Source: Hyphomicrobiales bacterium (GTDB lineage: Bacteria; Pseudomonadota; Alphaproteobacteria; Rhizobiales; Rhizobiaceae). Taken from it: 64,000 bases of DNA. The stretch's first letter is position 1. Each line of letters begins with the position of its first letter. The stretch covers positions 1-64,000 of the forward strand of contig JAPLOZ010000005.1 in the NCBI GenBank assembly GCA_026400435.1, in the 5' to 3' direction. The position numbers and the translations under genes were made by a program. Below, piece after piece: positions 44,895 to 52,433 of this stretch. Under the pieces are notes generated by a model. The model did not search any database and was not told the origin of the DNA. It worked only from the letters and a program-made list of their open reading frames with translations.

Positions 44895-46082
44895 CTAGAC
44901 GTTCGCGTCGAGCGCCTCGCCGATGTCGGCGATCAGGTCGTCGGCATCCTCGAGCCCGACCGACAGCCGCAGCATGCCGCCGCCGATGCCCAATTGGTCG
45001 CGCGCCTCGTCTGTCAGGCTCTTGTGGGTGGTCGTGGCGGGGTGCGTGATCAGGCTCTTTGCGTCGCCGAGATTGTTGGAAATCTTGATGATCTCAAGTC
45101 CGTTCTGGAACCCGAAGGCGCTCTTCTTGCCGCCCTTGAGGTCGATGCAGATGAGCGTCGATCCTCCAGCCATCTGCCGCTTCACCAGCGCGGCCTGCGG
45201 ATGGTCGTCGCGGCCCGGATATATGACGCGGGAGATCTCCGGTCGGCCGGACAGGAAATCCGCGATCCGGGCCGCGCTCTCCGTCTGCTGGCGCACTCTG
45301 ACCGGCAGCGTCTCCAATCCTTTCAGCAGCGTCCAGGCATTGAACGGCGACAGGCTCGGGCCGGTGTGGCGGAAATAGTCGTGCAGGTTCTTGTCGATCC
45401 ATTCCTTGTCGGAGAGAACGATGCCGCCAAGGCAACGGCCCTGGCCGTCGATGTGCTTGGTCGCCGAATAGACCACGACATGCGCGCCGAGGGCGAGCGG
45501 CTTCTGCTGCAGCGGCGTGGCGAAGACGTTGTCCACGACGAGCCGCGCACCGATCGAATTGGCGAGCGAGGCGACCGCCGCGATGTCGATTACCTCGAGC
45601 GTCGGGTTGGTCGGGCTTTCGAGGAAGAAAAGCTTCGTGTTCTTGCGGACGGCCTTCTCCCAGTTCCCGATGGTGGTGCCGTCGACCAGCGTCGCCTCGA
45701 TGCCGTATCGGGGCGCCAGCGTCTCGATCACCCAGCGACACGAACCGAACAAAGCGCGCGCCGCAACGATGTGATCGCCTGCCTGCAGGCTGCAGAGAAC
45801 GGCCGCGGTGACGGCGGCCATGCCAGAAGCCGTGGCGCGCGCGTCCTCGGCCCCTTCCAGCGCGCACATGCGCTTCTCGAACATGTCGACGGTCGGGTTG
45901 GCGTAGCGCGAATAGATGAAGCCCGGCTCCTCGCCCTTGAAGCGCGCCTCGGCCGCCTCAGCCGACGCGTAGACATAGCCCTGCGTCAGGTAGATCGCCT
46001 CGGACGTCTCGCCGTGCTGCGAGCGCAGCGTGCCGGAATGCACGAGCTGCGTGGCGGGCTTCCAGTTACTCTTCTTCGACAT
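44895..46082 (-). CDS. metZ: O-succinylhomoserine sulfhydrylase
   Basis: This 395-residue PLP enzyme makes homocysteine from O-succinylhomoserine and sulfide in methionine synthesis. The Cys/Met-metabolism PLP family features are clear: SRYANPTVDMFEKRM, ATASGMAAVTAAV, the LESPTNPTLEV block and the PLP Lys in VVYSATKHIDGQGR. The ATG at 46082 gives the family start MSKKSNWKPATQLVHSG. A SAM-II riboswitch and an intrinsic terminator lie in its leader, so it is switched off when S-adenosylmethionine is plentiful. It is the only gene of its transcript visible. Confidence 0.94.
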   Translation of the reverse strand: MSKKSNWKPATQLVHSGTLRSQHGETSEAIYLTQGYVYASAEAAEARFKGEEPGFIYSRYANPTVDMFEKRMCALEGAEDARATASGMAAVTAAVLCSLQAGDHIVAARALFGSCRWVIETLAPRYGIEATLVDGTTIGNWEKAVRKNTKLFFLESPTNPTLEVIDIAAVASLANSIGARLVVDNVFATPLQQKPLALGAHVVVYSATKHIDGQGRCLGGIVLSDKEWIDKNLHDYFRHTGPSLSPFNAWTLLKGLETLPVRVRQQTESAARIADFLSGRPEISRVIYPGRDDHPQAALVKRQMAGGSTLICIDLKGGKKSAFGFQNGLEIIKISNNLGDAKSLITHPATTTHKSLTDEARDQLGIGGGMLRLSVGLEDADDLIADIGEALDANV

Positions 46083-46100
46083 CGACGTGCCCCAAACAAC

Positions 46101-46131
46101 AAAAAAACCGGCCGCGAAAGTCGCAACCGGT
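46101..46131 (-). terminator. Intrinsic terminator in metZ leader
   Basis: On the minus strand ACCGGTTGCGA pairs with TCGCGGCCGGT (11 bp with GU pairs, CTT loop) followed by seven T residues at 46107-46101. It lies between the riboswitch and the metZ start and is the expected expression platform. Confidence 0.85.
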
Positions 46132-46155
46132 CCATACGGCCTTACGGCCCGACGG

Positions 46156-46210
46156 TCCTTTAGCGACTTGTTTAACGTGGCTGCAAGCCGACCGGCCAAA
46201 TCACCACGGG
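46156..46210 (-). promoter_or_regulatory. SAM-II riboswitch
   Basis: The minus strand reads CGTGGTGATTTGG, then CTTGCAGCCACG, TTAAA and finally CAAGTCGCTAAAGG. This is the SAM-II aptamer: the P1 stem CGTGG/CCACG, the conserved GATTT loop and the downstream pseudoknot strand with the CTAAAG tail. It binds S-adenosylmethionine and is known in alphaproteobacteria in front of metA and metZ. Here it sits 74-128 bases ahead of metZ with a terminator behind it, which fits control by transcription termination. Confidence 0.92.
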
Positions 46211-46219
46211 ATAAAGAGC

Positions 46220-46248
46220 CCTTTAGACCTGTCGCCGGCTTGCGTCAA
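46220..46248 (-). promoter_or_regulatory. Probable metZ promoter
   Basis: TTGACG (46248-46243) and TAAAGG (46225-46220) are 17 bases apart on the minus strand. They would start the transcript near 46212, just ahead of the riboswitch. The -10 is weak; the -35 is good. Confidence 0.45.
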
Positions 46249-46330
46249 TCATGCCGATTGCTAAACCACTGGGCCAGACGTGCGTGCCGGCGCGGATTTT
46301 CCGCAGGCAACGCCGCATGGAGACGCGTTC

Positions 46331-47425
46331 TTGCGCCAGACCGGCATTCTTCCGGACATCGATATTGCAGCGCTGCTCCAGTCGGGCGCGCTGGCGACGG
46401 CGCGACCGCTCGACGCCGACCAGATACAGCCGGCCAGCCTCGACCTGAGGCTCGGCGAGACGGCCTGGCGGGTGCGCGCAAGTTTTCTGCCCGGCCCCGA
46501 AAGCAGGGTCGCCGACAAACTCGACCGTCTGAAATTGCACGAGATCGACCTTACAAACGGCGCGGTGCTGGAGACGGGTTGCGTCTATATCGTGCCGCTG
46601 CTCGAGAGCCTGAACCTGCCTGCCCATATCTCGGCATCGGCCAATCCGAAAAGCTCGACGGGACGGCTCGACATCTTCACCCGCGTGATGACCGACAAGG
46701 GCCGCGAGTTCGACAAGATTCCGGCCGGCTACTGCGGGCCGCTCTACCTTGAAGTCAGCCCGCGCACGTTCCCGATCGTGGCGCGGACCGGCTCGCGCCT
46801 GTCGCAGATCCGCTTCCGCACCGGCAACGCGCTGCTGTCCGAAGGCGAGGTCGAAATCCTGCATCGCGCCGAGATGCTGGTGGCGACCGACCCGCCCAAC
46901 ATTTCGGGCGGTGGCATCGCCCTGTCGATCGACCTCAGCGGCAAGAAAGGCAGCCTGATCGGCTATCGCGGCAAGCACCACACGGGACTGATCGATGTCG
47001 ACAAGCGCGCTGCCCATGACGTGCTCGACTTCTGGGAACCTCTGCACGCGCATGGCGCGCCGGAACTGGTGCTCGACCCCGACGAGTTCTACATCCTGGT
47101 CAGCAACGAGGCGGTGCACGTGCCGCCGCTCTACGCCGCCGAGATGACGCCCTACGATCCGCTTGTCGGCGAATTCCGCGTCCACTATGCGGGCTTCTTC
47201 GATCCCGGCTTCGGCCATTCGCCGGCCGGCGGCACAGGCAGCCGCGCGGTGCTCGAGGTGCGCAGCCACGAGGTGCCCTTCATCCTCGAGCACGGCCAGA
47301 TCGTCGGGCGGCTGGTCTATGAACACATGCTTTCACGGCCCAAGGCGCTCTACGGCACGGATCTCGGCTCGAACTACCAGGCGCAGGGCCTGAAGCTGTC
47401 GAAGCATTTTCGGGCGCCTGACTGA
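46331..47425 (+). CDS. dcd: 2'-deoxycytidine 5'-triphosphate deaminase, long form
   Basis: This 364-residue protein converts dCTP to dUTP. It is about twice as long as E. coli Dcd and consists of two dUTPase-like halves, a form I know from alphaproteobacteria. The N-terminal DQIQPASLDLRLGE and the SASANPKSSTGRLDIFTRVM block carry the catalytic motif region; the second half has HHTGLIDVD and GSNYQAQGLKLSKHF. A TTG start at 46331 eight bases behind GGAG was chosen because it yields the family N-terminus MLRQTGILPDIDIAAL. The stop shares a base with the next start (TGATG). Confidence 0.85.
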   Translation: MRQTGILPDIDIAALLQSGALATARPLDADQIQPASLDLRLGETAWRVRASFLPGPESRVADKLDRLKLHEIDLTNGAVLETGCVYIVPLLESLNLPAHISASANPKSSTGRLDIFTRVMTDKGREFDKIPAGYCGPLYLEVSPRTFPIVARTGSRLSQIRFRTGNALLSEGEVEILHRAEMLVATDPPNISGGGIALSIDLSGKKGSLIGYRGKHHTGLIDVDKRAAHDVLDFWEPLHAHGAPELVLDPDEFYILVSNEAVHVPPLYAAEMTPYDPLVGEFRVHYAGFFDPGFGHSPAGGTGSRAVLEVRSHEVPFILEHGQIVGRLVYEHMLSRPKALYGTDLGSNYQAQGLKLSKHFRAPD

Positions 47426-48198
47426 TGTTTCTTCCCCGCCTATCGTGCGCCATTGCGTTCGCCGGCCTTGCGATGCTGTTCCTCAGCGCGGCCGACGCGC
47501 AGGAAAGACTGATCATTGGAACTGAAGGCGCCTACCCGCCCTTCAACAACCTTACGGCGGACGGCGAGCTTGTCGGTTTCGACATCGACATCGCAAAGGC
47601 CCTGTGCAGCCGCATGACGGTCGCGTGCGACTTCGTCGCGGTGGACTGGGAAGGCCTGATCCCGGCGCTGCAGGCCGGCAAGATCGACGTGATCGCTGCG
47701 TCGCTGACGATCACCGAGGAGCGCAGGAAGCACGTCCTGTTCACGCGAAAATACTACGGCACGCCGCTGGCGATCGTCGCGCGCAATGAGGCCGGTCTGG
47801 CAACCACCGAGGCGGCGGCGCTTGCAGGCAAGGCGCTCGGTGTGCAGGCGGCGACCTGGCAGGCGGATTTCGCCGCCGGGACCTTTGGCAAAGCCGGTGC
47901 GCTTTTGAAATCCTATCCAAGCCAGACGGAGGCCATGATCGACCTGTCGAACGGTCGCCTCGACGCAGTTCTGTCGGACAAGATCCAGCTCATCGAGTGG
48001 ATGAAGACCGAGGGCGCGAGTTGCTGCACGATGGTCGGCGATGTCGCGGACACGGAAGCCGAAGCCGGCCTGGCCGTCAGGTTGAATGAGGTCGCGCTGC
48101 GCGACCGTCTGCAGTCCGCCCTCGATGCAATCCGGGCTGACGGAACCTACGACGCCATTCGAAAGCGGTATTTCGACTTCGACATCTATGGCGGGTAG
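47425..48198 (+). CDS. Amino acid-type ABC transporter substrate-binding protein
   Basis: This 257-residue periplasmic binding protein of the family that binds polar amino acids has a signal peptide (MFLPRLSCAIAFAGLAMLFLSAADA) and the type II periplasmic-binding fold. The ligand motif GTEGAYPPFNN is at the mature N-terminus, followed by GFDIDIAKALC, AASLTITEERRK and DGTYDAIRKRYFDFDIYG. It overlaps the dCTP deaminase stop by one base. No permease or ATPase gene is near, so it must serve a transporter encoded elsewhere or be an orphan receptor. Confidence 0.9.
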   Translation: MFLPRLSCAIAFAGLAMLFLSAADAQERLIIGTEGAYPPFNNLTADGELVGFDIDIAKALCSRMTVACDFVAVDWEGLIPALQAGKIDVIAASLTITEERRKHVLFTRKYYGTPLAIVARNEAGLATTEAAALAGKALGVQAATWQADFAAGTFGKAGALLKSYPSQTEAMIDLSNGRLDAVLSDKIQLIEWMKTEGASCCTMVGDVADTEAEAGLAVRLNEVALRDRLQSALDAIRADGTYDAIRKRYFDFDIYGG

Positions 48199-48211
48199 CG
48201 CAACGTGAAGC

Positions 48212-48285
48212 TGGAGCGGGTAGAGGGAATCGAACCCTCGCGTTCAGCTTGGGAAGCTGACAAGCTACCATTACATCATACCCGC
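48212..48285 (-). tRNA. tRNA-Gly (CCC)
   Basis: A 74-base cloverleaf on the minus strand with encoded CCA. The acceptor arms GCGGGTA and TACCCGC pair, the D-arm has GTAATGGTAGC, the anticodon stem TCAGC/GCTGA encloses TTCCCAA with anticodon CCC, and the T-loop is TTCGATT. It decodes GGG. Its 5' 25 bases (48261-48285) are part of a block repeated at 52083. Confidence 0.96.
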
Positions 48286-48445
48286 GCAGACGCCTGACTA
48301 TCATGGCTGGCGGGCAGCACGCAACGTCGGCGCGGTTGCCGGCAGCCGCGACGCGCCGTTCGTGCACGCATCCGACGATACGTCAGGCGCGACCCGATGC
48401 TGGCCCAGGCCAAGGCGCAGTTGTCCGACCCGGCCTCCGCCTCCT
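48261..48445 (+). repeat. Duplicated block, copy A (tRNA 5' part + flank + broken ATP-grasp start)
   Basis: 48261-48367 matches 52083-52189 with 101 of 107 bases the same, and 48368-48445 matches 52356-52433 with 75 of 78. In between copy A lacks the 166 bases present in copy B. Because 166 is not a multiple of three, the ATP-grasp frame is broken here. Similarity stops at 48445. Confidence 0.9.
48368..48445 (+). pseudogene. Truncated ATP-grasp gene start
   Basis: This 78-base piece corresponds to the IRRYIRRDPMLAQAKAQLSD segment of the intact ATP-grasp protein encoded at 52250-53401, with only three base differences. It lacks the start codon region (166-base deletion) and everything after the ASAS segment. 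It is a dead fragment. Confidence 0.8.
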
Positions 48446-48858
48446 TGAGATGTTGAGCAAGATCGCCAAGGCGATGGACGTTCATATCGGGGAGTGTTCT
48501 TGGAACCTCGCGAAGGCGAACAAACCGCCGGCCACCCTCAAAGCGGGTCGAAAGAAGGCCGGCAACACACCATGCGATTTTGATCGGATAAGGCACGAGA
48601 ATTTACCGGAAGGCGCCCCAGCAATGTCTTCGAGGCGCCGCAGTCCTAGTAATTCTGCGGGATTTCAACGCTGGCAGACAAGCTTCAAAAGCTTACGATC
48701 TATCGTCAGCATTGCGCCTCAACTCGGCCATAGCCGAATTTTGTCCGCAACCTAATCGCGGACATTCCGACAACGAGACGGGCAGCGGACCTCGCTTGTC
48801 GTGACCCTGGTTGAAATTCAGGTCCATCGAACATTTGTCCTTAGCGCACCTCGCCATA
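48446..48858. other. Junction region, no intact gene; possible XRE regulator fragment
   Basis: Straight after the broken ATP-grasp copy, the plus strand reads SLEMLSKIAKAMDVHIGE and, further on, PPATLKAGRKKAG. This resembles the end of an XRE-type helix-turn-helix domain and its tail, as if a second gene had been cut and joined here. The rest holds no coding sequence I can support, apart from an AAGCTT/AAGCTT inverted patch near 48690. Confidence 0.3.
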
Positions 48859-49956
48859 TCAGCGCTCAGGGATCGTGGTTGGTTCTGACACGGTAACGCC
48901 GTTCGTTTCGCGCCGGAAGTCTGAAATCGCCTCATATATGGGCAGTCGCGCCCGGTTGTTGGAGCCGAGGGGGCGATGTTCAGAAAGCGAATGCCAAGGT
49001 GTAAAGGACAGGTTTTCCCCGAACTGAACCCAGCTGTCCGCCGTAATGTCCTGCTTAGGTATCCTGATGAGCGCTACACGCTGGAAAGGTGACACCTTCT
49101 CGTCCCACTGGACCACCGGATCTTCTACTGGCATCGACTTGGGATCGGCCTGCAACTGGATGCCGAATTCGTAATAAACGTCTTCCGACGAGACCTGCCT
49201 GATCATGCTTTCACGCTTGAAGTCGGGTCCAAGTTCGGCCGGCGGCTCATTAGCCGTGTGCGACAGCGGCGTAGCCGAAAATTTCACAGCGCGCTCGCCG
49301 AGCAGATAGGGAGTCATGCTCCAGTAGCGAACCTGCACCGGATTGTTAAGGACTTGGCCCCGCACGATCATAATGGCCTCAAGCAGCCGCGGGCGGGCCT
49401 GGAAGAAATCGAGCAGTCTGCCGGCATCGAGGGCCTCGTGGATTCCGACATAATCCTTCAGGTTGCTCACGAAGAACACGGGGGCATTGATCATGACAAA
49501 ATCCTGCGTCTTCGCGTCGGCCTCACGCTGAAGCAGTTTCTTGCCTTCGACACCCAGAAGTTTGATCGCCATGCCCGCCGCTTGCGGGATTGTATCTTCC
49601 TGAACCTCGACGTTGCCTGCCGAGAACCGGATAAGGGCTTGGTAGGTCCCCGGCTTGGCAAATACACCGTGACGCAATTCTTCTGGAAGTCCGTCCAGAA
49701 CGATGAACTCAGCCGACACAAGGCCGTGCGCCTTGGGGTGAGCGTCACGCAGAACCGGTCGCTTGCCCTCTGGAAACTGGCGCTTCAACCGTTCAATCGA
49801 AAGACGCTGGATCTCGGCAATGCTGGCAGCCTCATCGGGCTCGATGACCTCCTGCTCTCGCCCTGGTACGAAGCTAGACGAGGAACTATTCTGCGCATGC
49901 GCCGGATTAAAGGCCAGCGTGAAGAAAACGGCGGCTGACAATATCGAGGCGCGCAT
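48859..49956 (-). CDS. Exported catalase-fold heme protein
   Basis: This 365-residue protein belongs to the catalase superfamily in its small, divergent branch (similar to SrpA-like or allene-oxide-synthase-like catalases). It has a signal peptide (MRASILSAAVFFTLAFNPAHAQ), the distal His region in DAHPKAHGLVSAEF, the FAKPGTYQALIRFSAGN segment, and MINAPVFFVSNLKDYVG. The long conserved helices after the core of typical catalases are absent. It is predicted to be periplasmic, unlike most catalases. AAGGAG stands before the start. It is the second gene of an operon with the di-heme cytochrome, 43 bases behind it. A peroxide- or fatty acid hydroperoxide-related role is inference. Confidence 0.83.
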   Translation of the reverse strand: MRASILSAAVFFTLAFNPAHAQNSSSSSFVPGREQEVIEPDEAASIAEIQRLSIERLKRQFPEGKRPVLRDAHPKAHGLVSAEFIVLDGLPEELRHGVFAKPGTYQALIRFSAGNVEVQEDTIPQAAGMAIKLLGVEGKKLLQREADAKTQDFVMINAPVFFVSNLKDYVGIHEALDAGRLLDFFQARPRLLEAIMIVRGQVLNNPVQVRYWSMTPYLLGERAVKFSATPLSHTANEPPAELGPDFKRESMIRQVSSEDVYYEFGIQLQADPKSMPVEDPVVQWDEKVSPFQRVALIRIPKQDITADSWVQFGENLSFTPWHSLSEHRPLGSNNRARLPIYEAISDFRRETNGVTVSEPTTIPER

Positions 49957-49999
49957 CGGCTTCTCCTTGGCGAATCACAATGTTCAACGCAGAAAATAA

Positions 50000-51859
50000 C
50001 TATTGAAGATCAGGGGCGCCATTGTAGGTTCCGGGATTGCGAACGTGGTAGAACGTCTCGTCGAGCCATGCCCGCTTCGGATTCGGAGGGCCGCCGAAAG
50101 GCGATATCTGGGCAGACTCGGATGGAACCGATTTTACGAACTCGATCAACGCCCACCGCTCGTCCTCGGTGAGTAGGCGTCCGATAACTCCGTTGCCGAG
50201 AGGACGGTCTTCAAATGAGTGCCCGGCATTCGAATTGCCCACCTGCGCGGTGTCGAACAGAAAAGTTCCGGAGTTTCCGGAGACATCGATGCCTACCTTC
50301 AAAGGATCGTATTCACGGCCGACGTAGAATGTCTTCGGCCGATCTGCGGCAGGAGTGAGCAAGTCATAAAGCGAGGGAACCGACCCGTTGTGCAGGTACG
50401 GCGGCGACGCCCACATCCCTTCGACGGGATTTGCCTTGTACCCTCCAAGTACTGGTATCGGCAGCGGCTCTTCTGGCGCGATCGGACCGAATCCATGCGC
50501 AGAAAGTAGTTCTTCGTCAGACAGATTAGTTTTGACCATGAGCCTGTTCATGATACCGGGCTGCAGCGTGCTGCGGAACATCGTGGCCGGCGACAAGACT
50601 ACAGCACCGGTGTCCGGAGGCGCGAGGTTCGGCGCAATCGGGCCGGACTTCACGGTCGGAAGAAACTCGAACTGAGTGCTGCGGAACTGATTGGGGTCGG
50701 TTCCAATCACATCGCCCGCGACGATTGCATTTTCGATGAACCGCTTGCCTAACTTTCGCGGCTCACTCCAGCGGTGCGGCCAGCTCGAATGGCAAGTTCC
50801 GCAATTTTCCGAAAACAATTCGGCGCCGCGCGCAGTCCTGGCCTTGTCTATGGTACCCAACACCTCTTCCGGCCATCTGGGTGGCGCGAGCCGTCGCAGA
50901 AGATCCTCGCTTTCGATCAACTTGGGAATATCCACCGTGGACTCGAACAGGCCTTCCTCGACAGATGGCGAGGAAATATCTAGGCGCGCGAACACGCCCA
51001 TCACCTCGCCAACGTTGCGGTTGAGGGGGTCGGAAAGCACCCCGCTCCATTGTGCCCAGGCTGCCTGCGGCACGTTCCAGACGAATGATGGCTTCGTCGG
51101 AGCAAGCGGCGCTTGCCAATTCTCTGGAACACCGAGCCAGCGGACATTCACCTGATTATGTATGAGCCCCAGCGCGTCCATCCTACCGGGGCCTGGCACG
51201 GCGGGCGTCACCGAAACAACGTTGACGTAATTGTCGATGGCCTCGACATCCGCGTCCAACTGGGTACGGAGCTCATCGTGATCGAGAGCCATCTTGTCAG
51301 CTAGTCGGTTGAACTTGTCGGGGTTCGCGGAAGTTGCGGCTAGCGCACCGTTCAATTCGGCGAGCAGGGTATAGATGTCGAACCATCCAGCACTGCCACC
51401 GGAAATGCTTATCTGCTGTCCATTGTATTGGAGCCGACCATTGTGACAAGCTGCACATCCAATTCCGAGCCACTCGCCTTTCCAACGGCCATCAGGAACG
51501 ACCGTCCGCGTGATGCCGATTGGCAGACCGTCGGGATTGTAGGTGGGATCGGCAGGATAAGGTACCAATCCAAAGCGGGCGAGATTTTCGTCAGCGCGGA
51601 AAAGGTTGTCGCTTTTCGCCTCCTCCAGATTCATGAACAAGTTGTAGGAAAGAGCAGCCGATCCCTGAGTATTAAAGTAATATCTTAGCCGGTCTTCATC
51701 AGACCAACCCTGGTCCAACAAAATTGTGTTGTCGTACGAATAAGATGATCCATATGTTTCCTGCGCCGAGAGACGCACAGCCCCCACGGTCAAACCCAAG
51801 ACGGAAAGGGATATTGCGAAAAATGGATACGAAACTCTGCCTTTTCTCCGTTCGAACAT
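50000..51859 (-). CDS. Di-heme c-type cytochrome, peroxidase/RoxA-like
   Basis: This roughly 619-residue periplasmic protein has a signal anchor (FFAISLSVLGLTVGAVRLSAQE) and two heme c sites, CAACH at residues 135-139 and CGTCH at 353-357. Its size and the block GMWASPPYLHNGSVPSLYDLL near the C-terminus resemble rubber oxygenase RoxA and its relatives rather than the short (~320-residue) cytochrome c peroxidases. RoxA-type proteins cleave polyisoprene with oxygen; peroxidase or dioxygenase activity on another substrate is equally possible. ATG at 51859 follows AGGA at six bases; ATG 51865 is the alternative. It leads an operon with the catalase-fold gene. Confidence 0.83.
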   Translation of the reverse strand: MFERRKGRVSYPFFAISLSVLGLTVGAVRLSAQETYGSSYSYDNTILLDQGWSDEDRLRYYFNTQGSAALSYNLFMNLEEAKSDNLFRADENLARFGLVPYPADPTYNPDGLPIGITRTVVPDGRWKGEWLGIGCAACHNGRLQYNGQQISISGGSAGWFDIYTLLAELNGALAATSANPDKFNRLADKMALDHDELRTQLDADVEAIDNYVNVVSVTPAVPGPGRMDALGLIHNQVNVRWLGVPENWQAPLAPTKPSFVWNVPQAAWAQWSGVLSDPLNRNVGEVMGVFARLDISSPSVEEGLFESTVDIPKLIESEDLLRRLAPPRWPEEVLGTIDKARTARGAELFSENCGTCHSSWPHRWSEPRKLGKRFIENAIVAGDVIGTDPNQFRSTQFEFLPTVKSGPIAPNLAPPDTGAVVLSPATMFRSTLQPGIMNRLMVKTNLSDEELLSAHGFGPIAPEEPLPIPVLGGYKANPVEGMWASPPYLHNGSVPSLYDLLTPAADRPKTFYVGREYDPLKVGIDVSGNSGTFLFDTAQVGNSNAGHSFEDRPLGNGVIGRLLTEDERWALIEFVKSVPSESAQISPFGGPPNPKRAWLDETFYHVRNPGTYNGAPDLQ

Positions 51860-52249
51860 ACGCATTCCTATTAAATGAGAATTGCAACGGTTTCTAACGA
51901 GAGTATCGGTTTCCCTTTGATTGTCAACGAAGCTTGCCTACCCGCTCTAACGTTGAGAGTTGATCTCACCGACACCCACCAGAAGCGACACGCCAGCGTG
52001 CCGCATCAGATAGCAGCGACATAAAACGCTCTTGCGACAAGCCGGCTGCAGCGAGTCCGGCTGTTGCCAGGCGCGGCGCGTCCAAGCTACCGTTACATCC
52101 TACCCGTGCAGACGCCTGACCATCACGGCTGGCGGGCAGCGCGCAACGTCGGCGCGGTTGCCGGCAGCCGCGACGCGCCGTTCGTGCACCACCGCCTCGG
52201 CGAAACCGCTTGAGCGGGTCGGCGCCGGGTGTCAGGATCGACCAGCGGG
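51860..52249. other. Intergenic region with right-hand duplicated block
   Basis: It holds the presumed promoter of the cytochrome operon (AT-rich, 51860-51930), then GC-rich sequence without a gene, and from 52083 the second copy of the tRNA-Gly 5' part and flank. The 25 bases 52083-52107 equal the tRNA 5' end with three changes, so they cannot form a tRNA. Confidence 0.5.
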
Positions 52250-52433
52250 ATGGAAGCAGGGGCTGGTGTGGGGAAATCGGGCAAACCAGGCGGAGTGATT
52301 TCCAGCCTGCAAATGTTCGTTGCCGAGCAGACCGACAAGTTCAGGCACCAAAGACGCATCCGACGATACATCAGGCGCGACCCGATGCTGGCCCAGGCCA
52401 AGGCACAGTTGTCCGACCCGGCGTCCGCCTCCT
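52083..52433 (+). repeat. Duplicated block, copy B (remnant tRNA-Gly 5' part, flank, intact ATP-grasp start)
   Basis: This is the direct repeat of 48261-48445 with the 166 bases 52190-52355 added. It begins with tRNA-Gly 5' bases and ends in the ATP-grasp coding sequence. The same orientation of both copies, 3.8 kb apart, means homologous recombination could excise the part between. Confidence 0.9.

Noticed and set aside
51860-51905. Possible Fur/Irr-like iron box (AAATGAGAATTGCAAC)
   Set aside because: The match to known iron-regulator sites is partial and not palindromic enough to report as a site.
52083-52107. Second tRNA-Gly gene
   Set aside because: Only the 5' 25 bases are present with three changes; no anticodon arm, T-arm or matching acceptor 3' strand follow.
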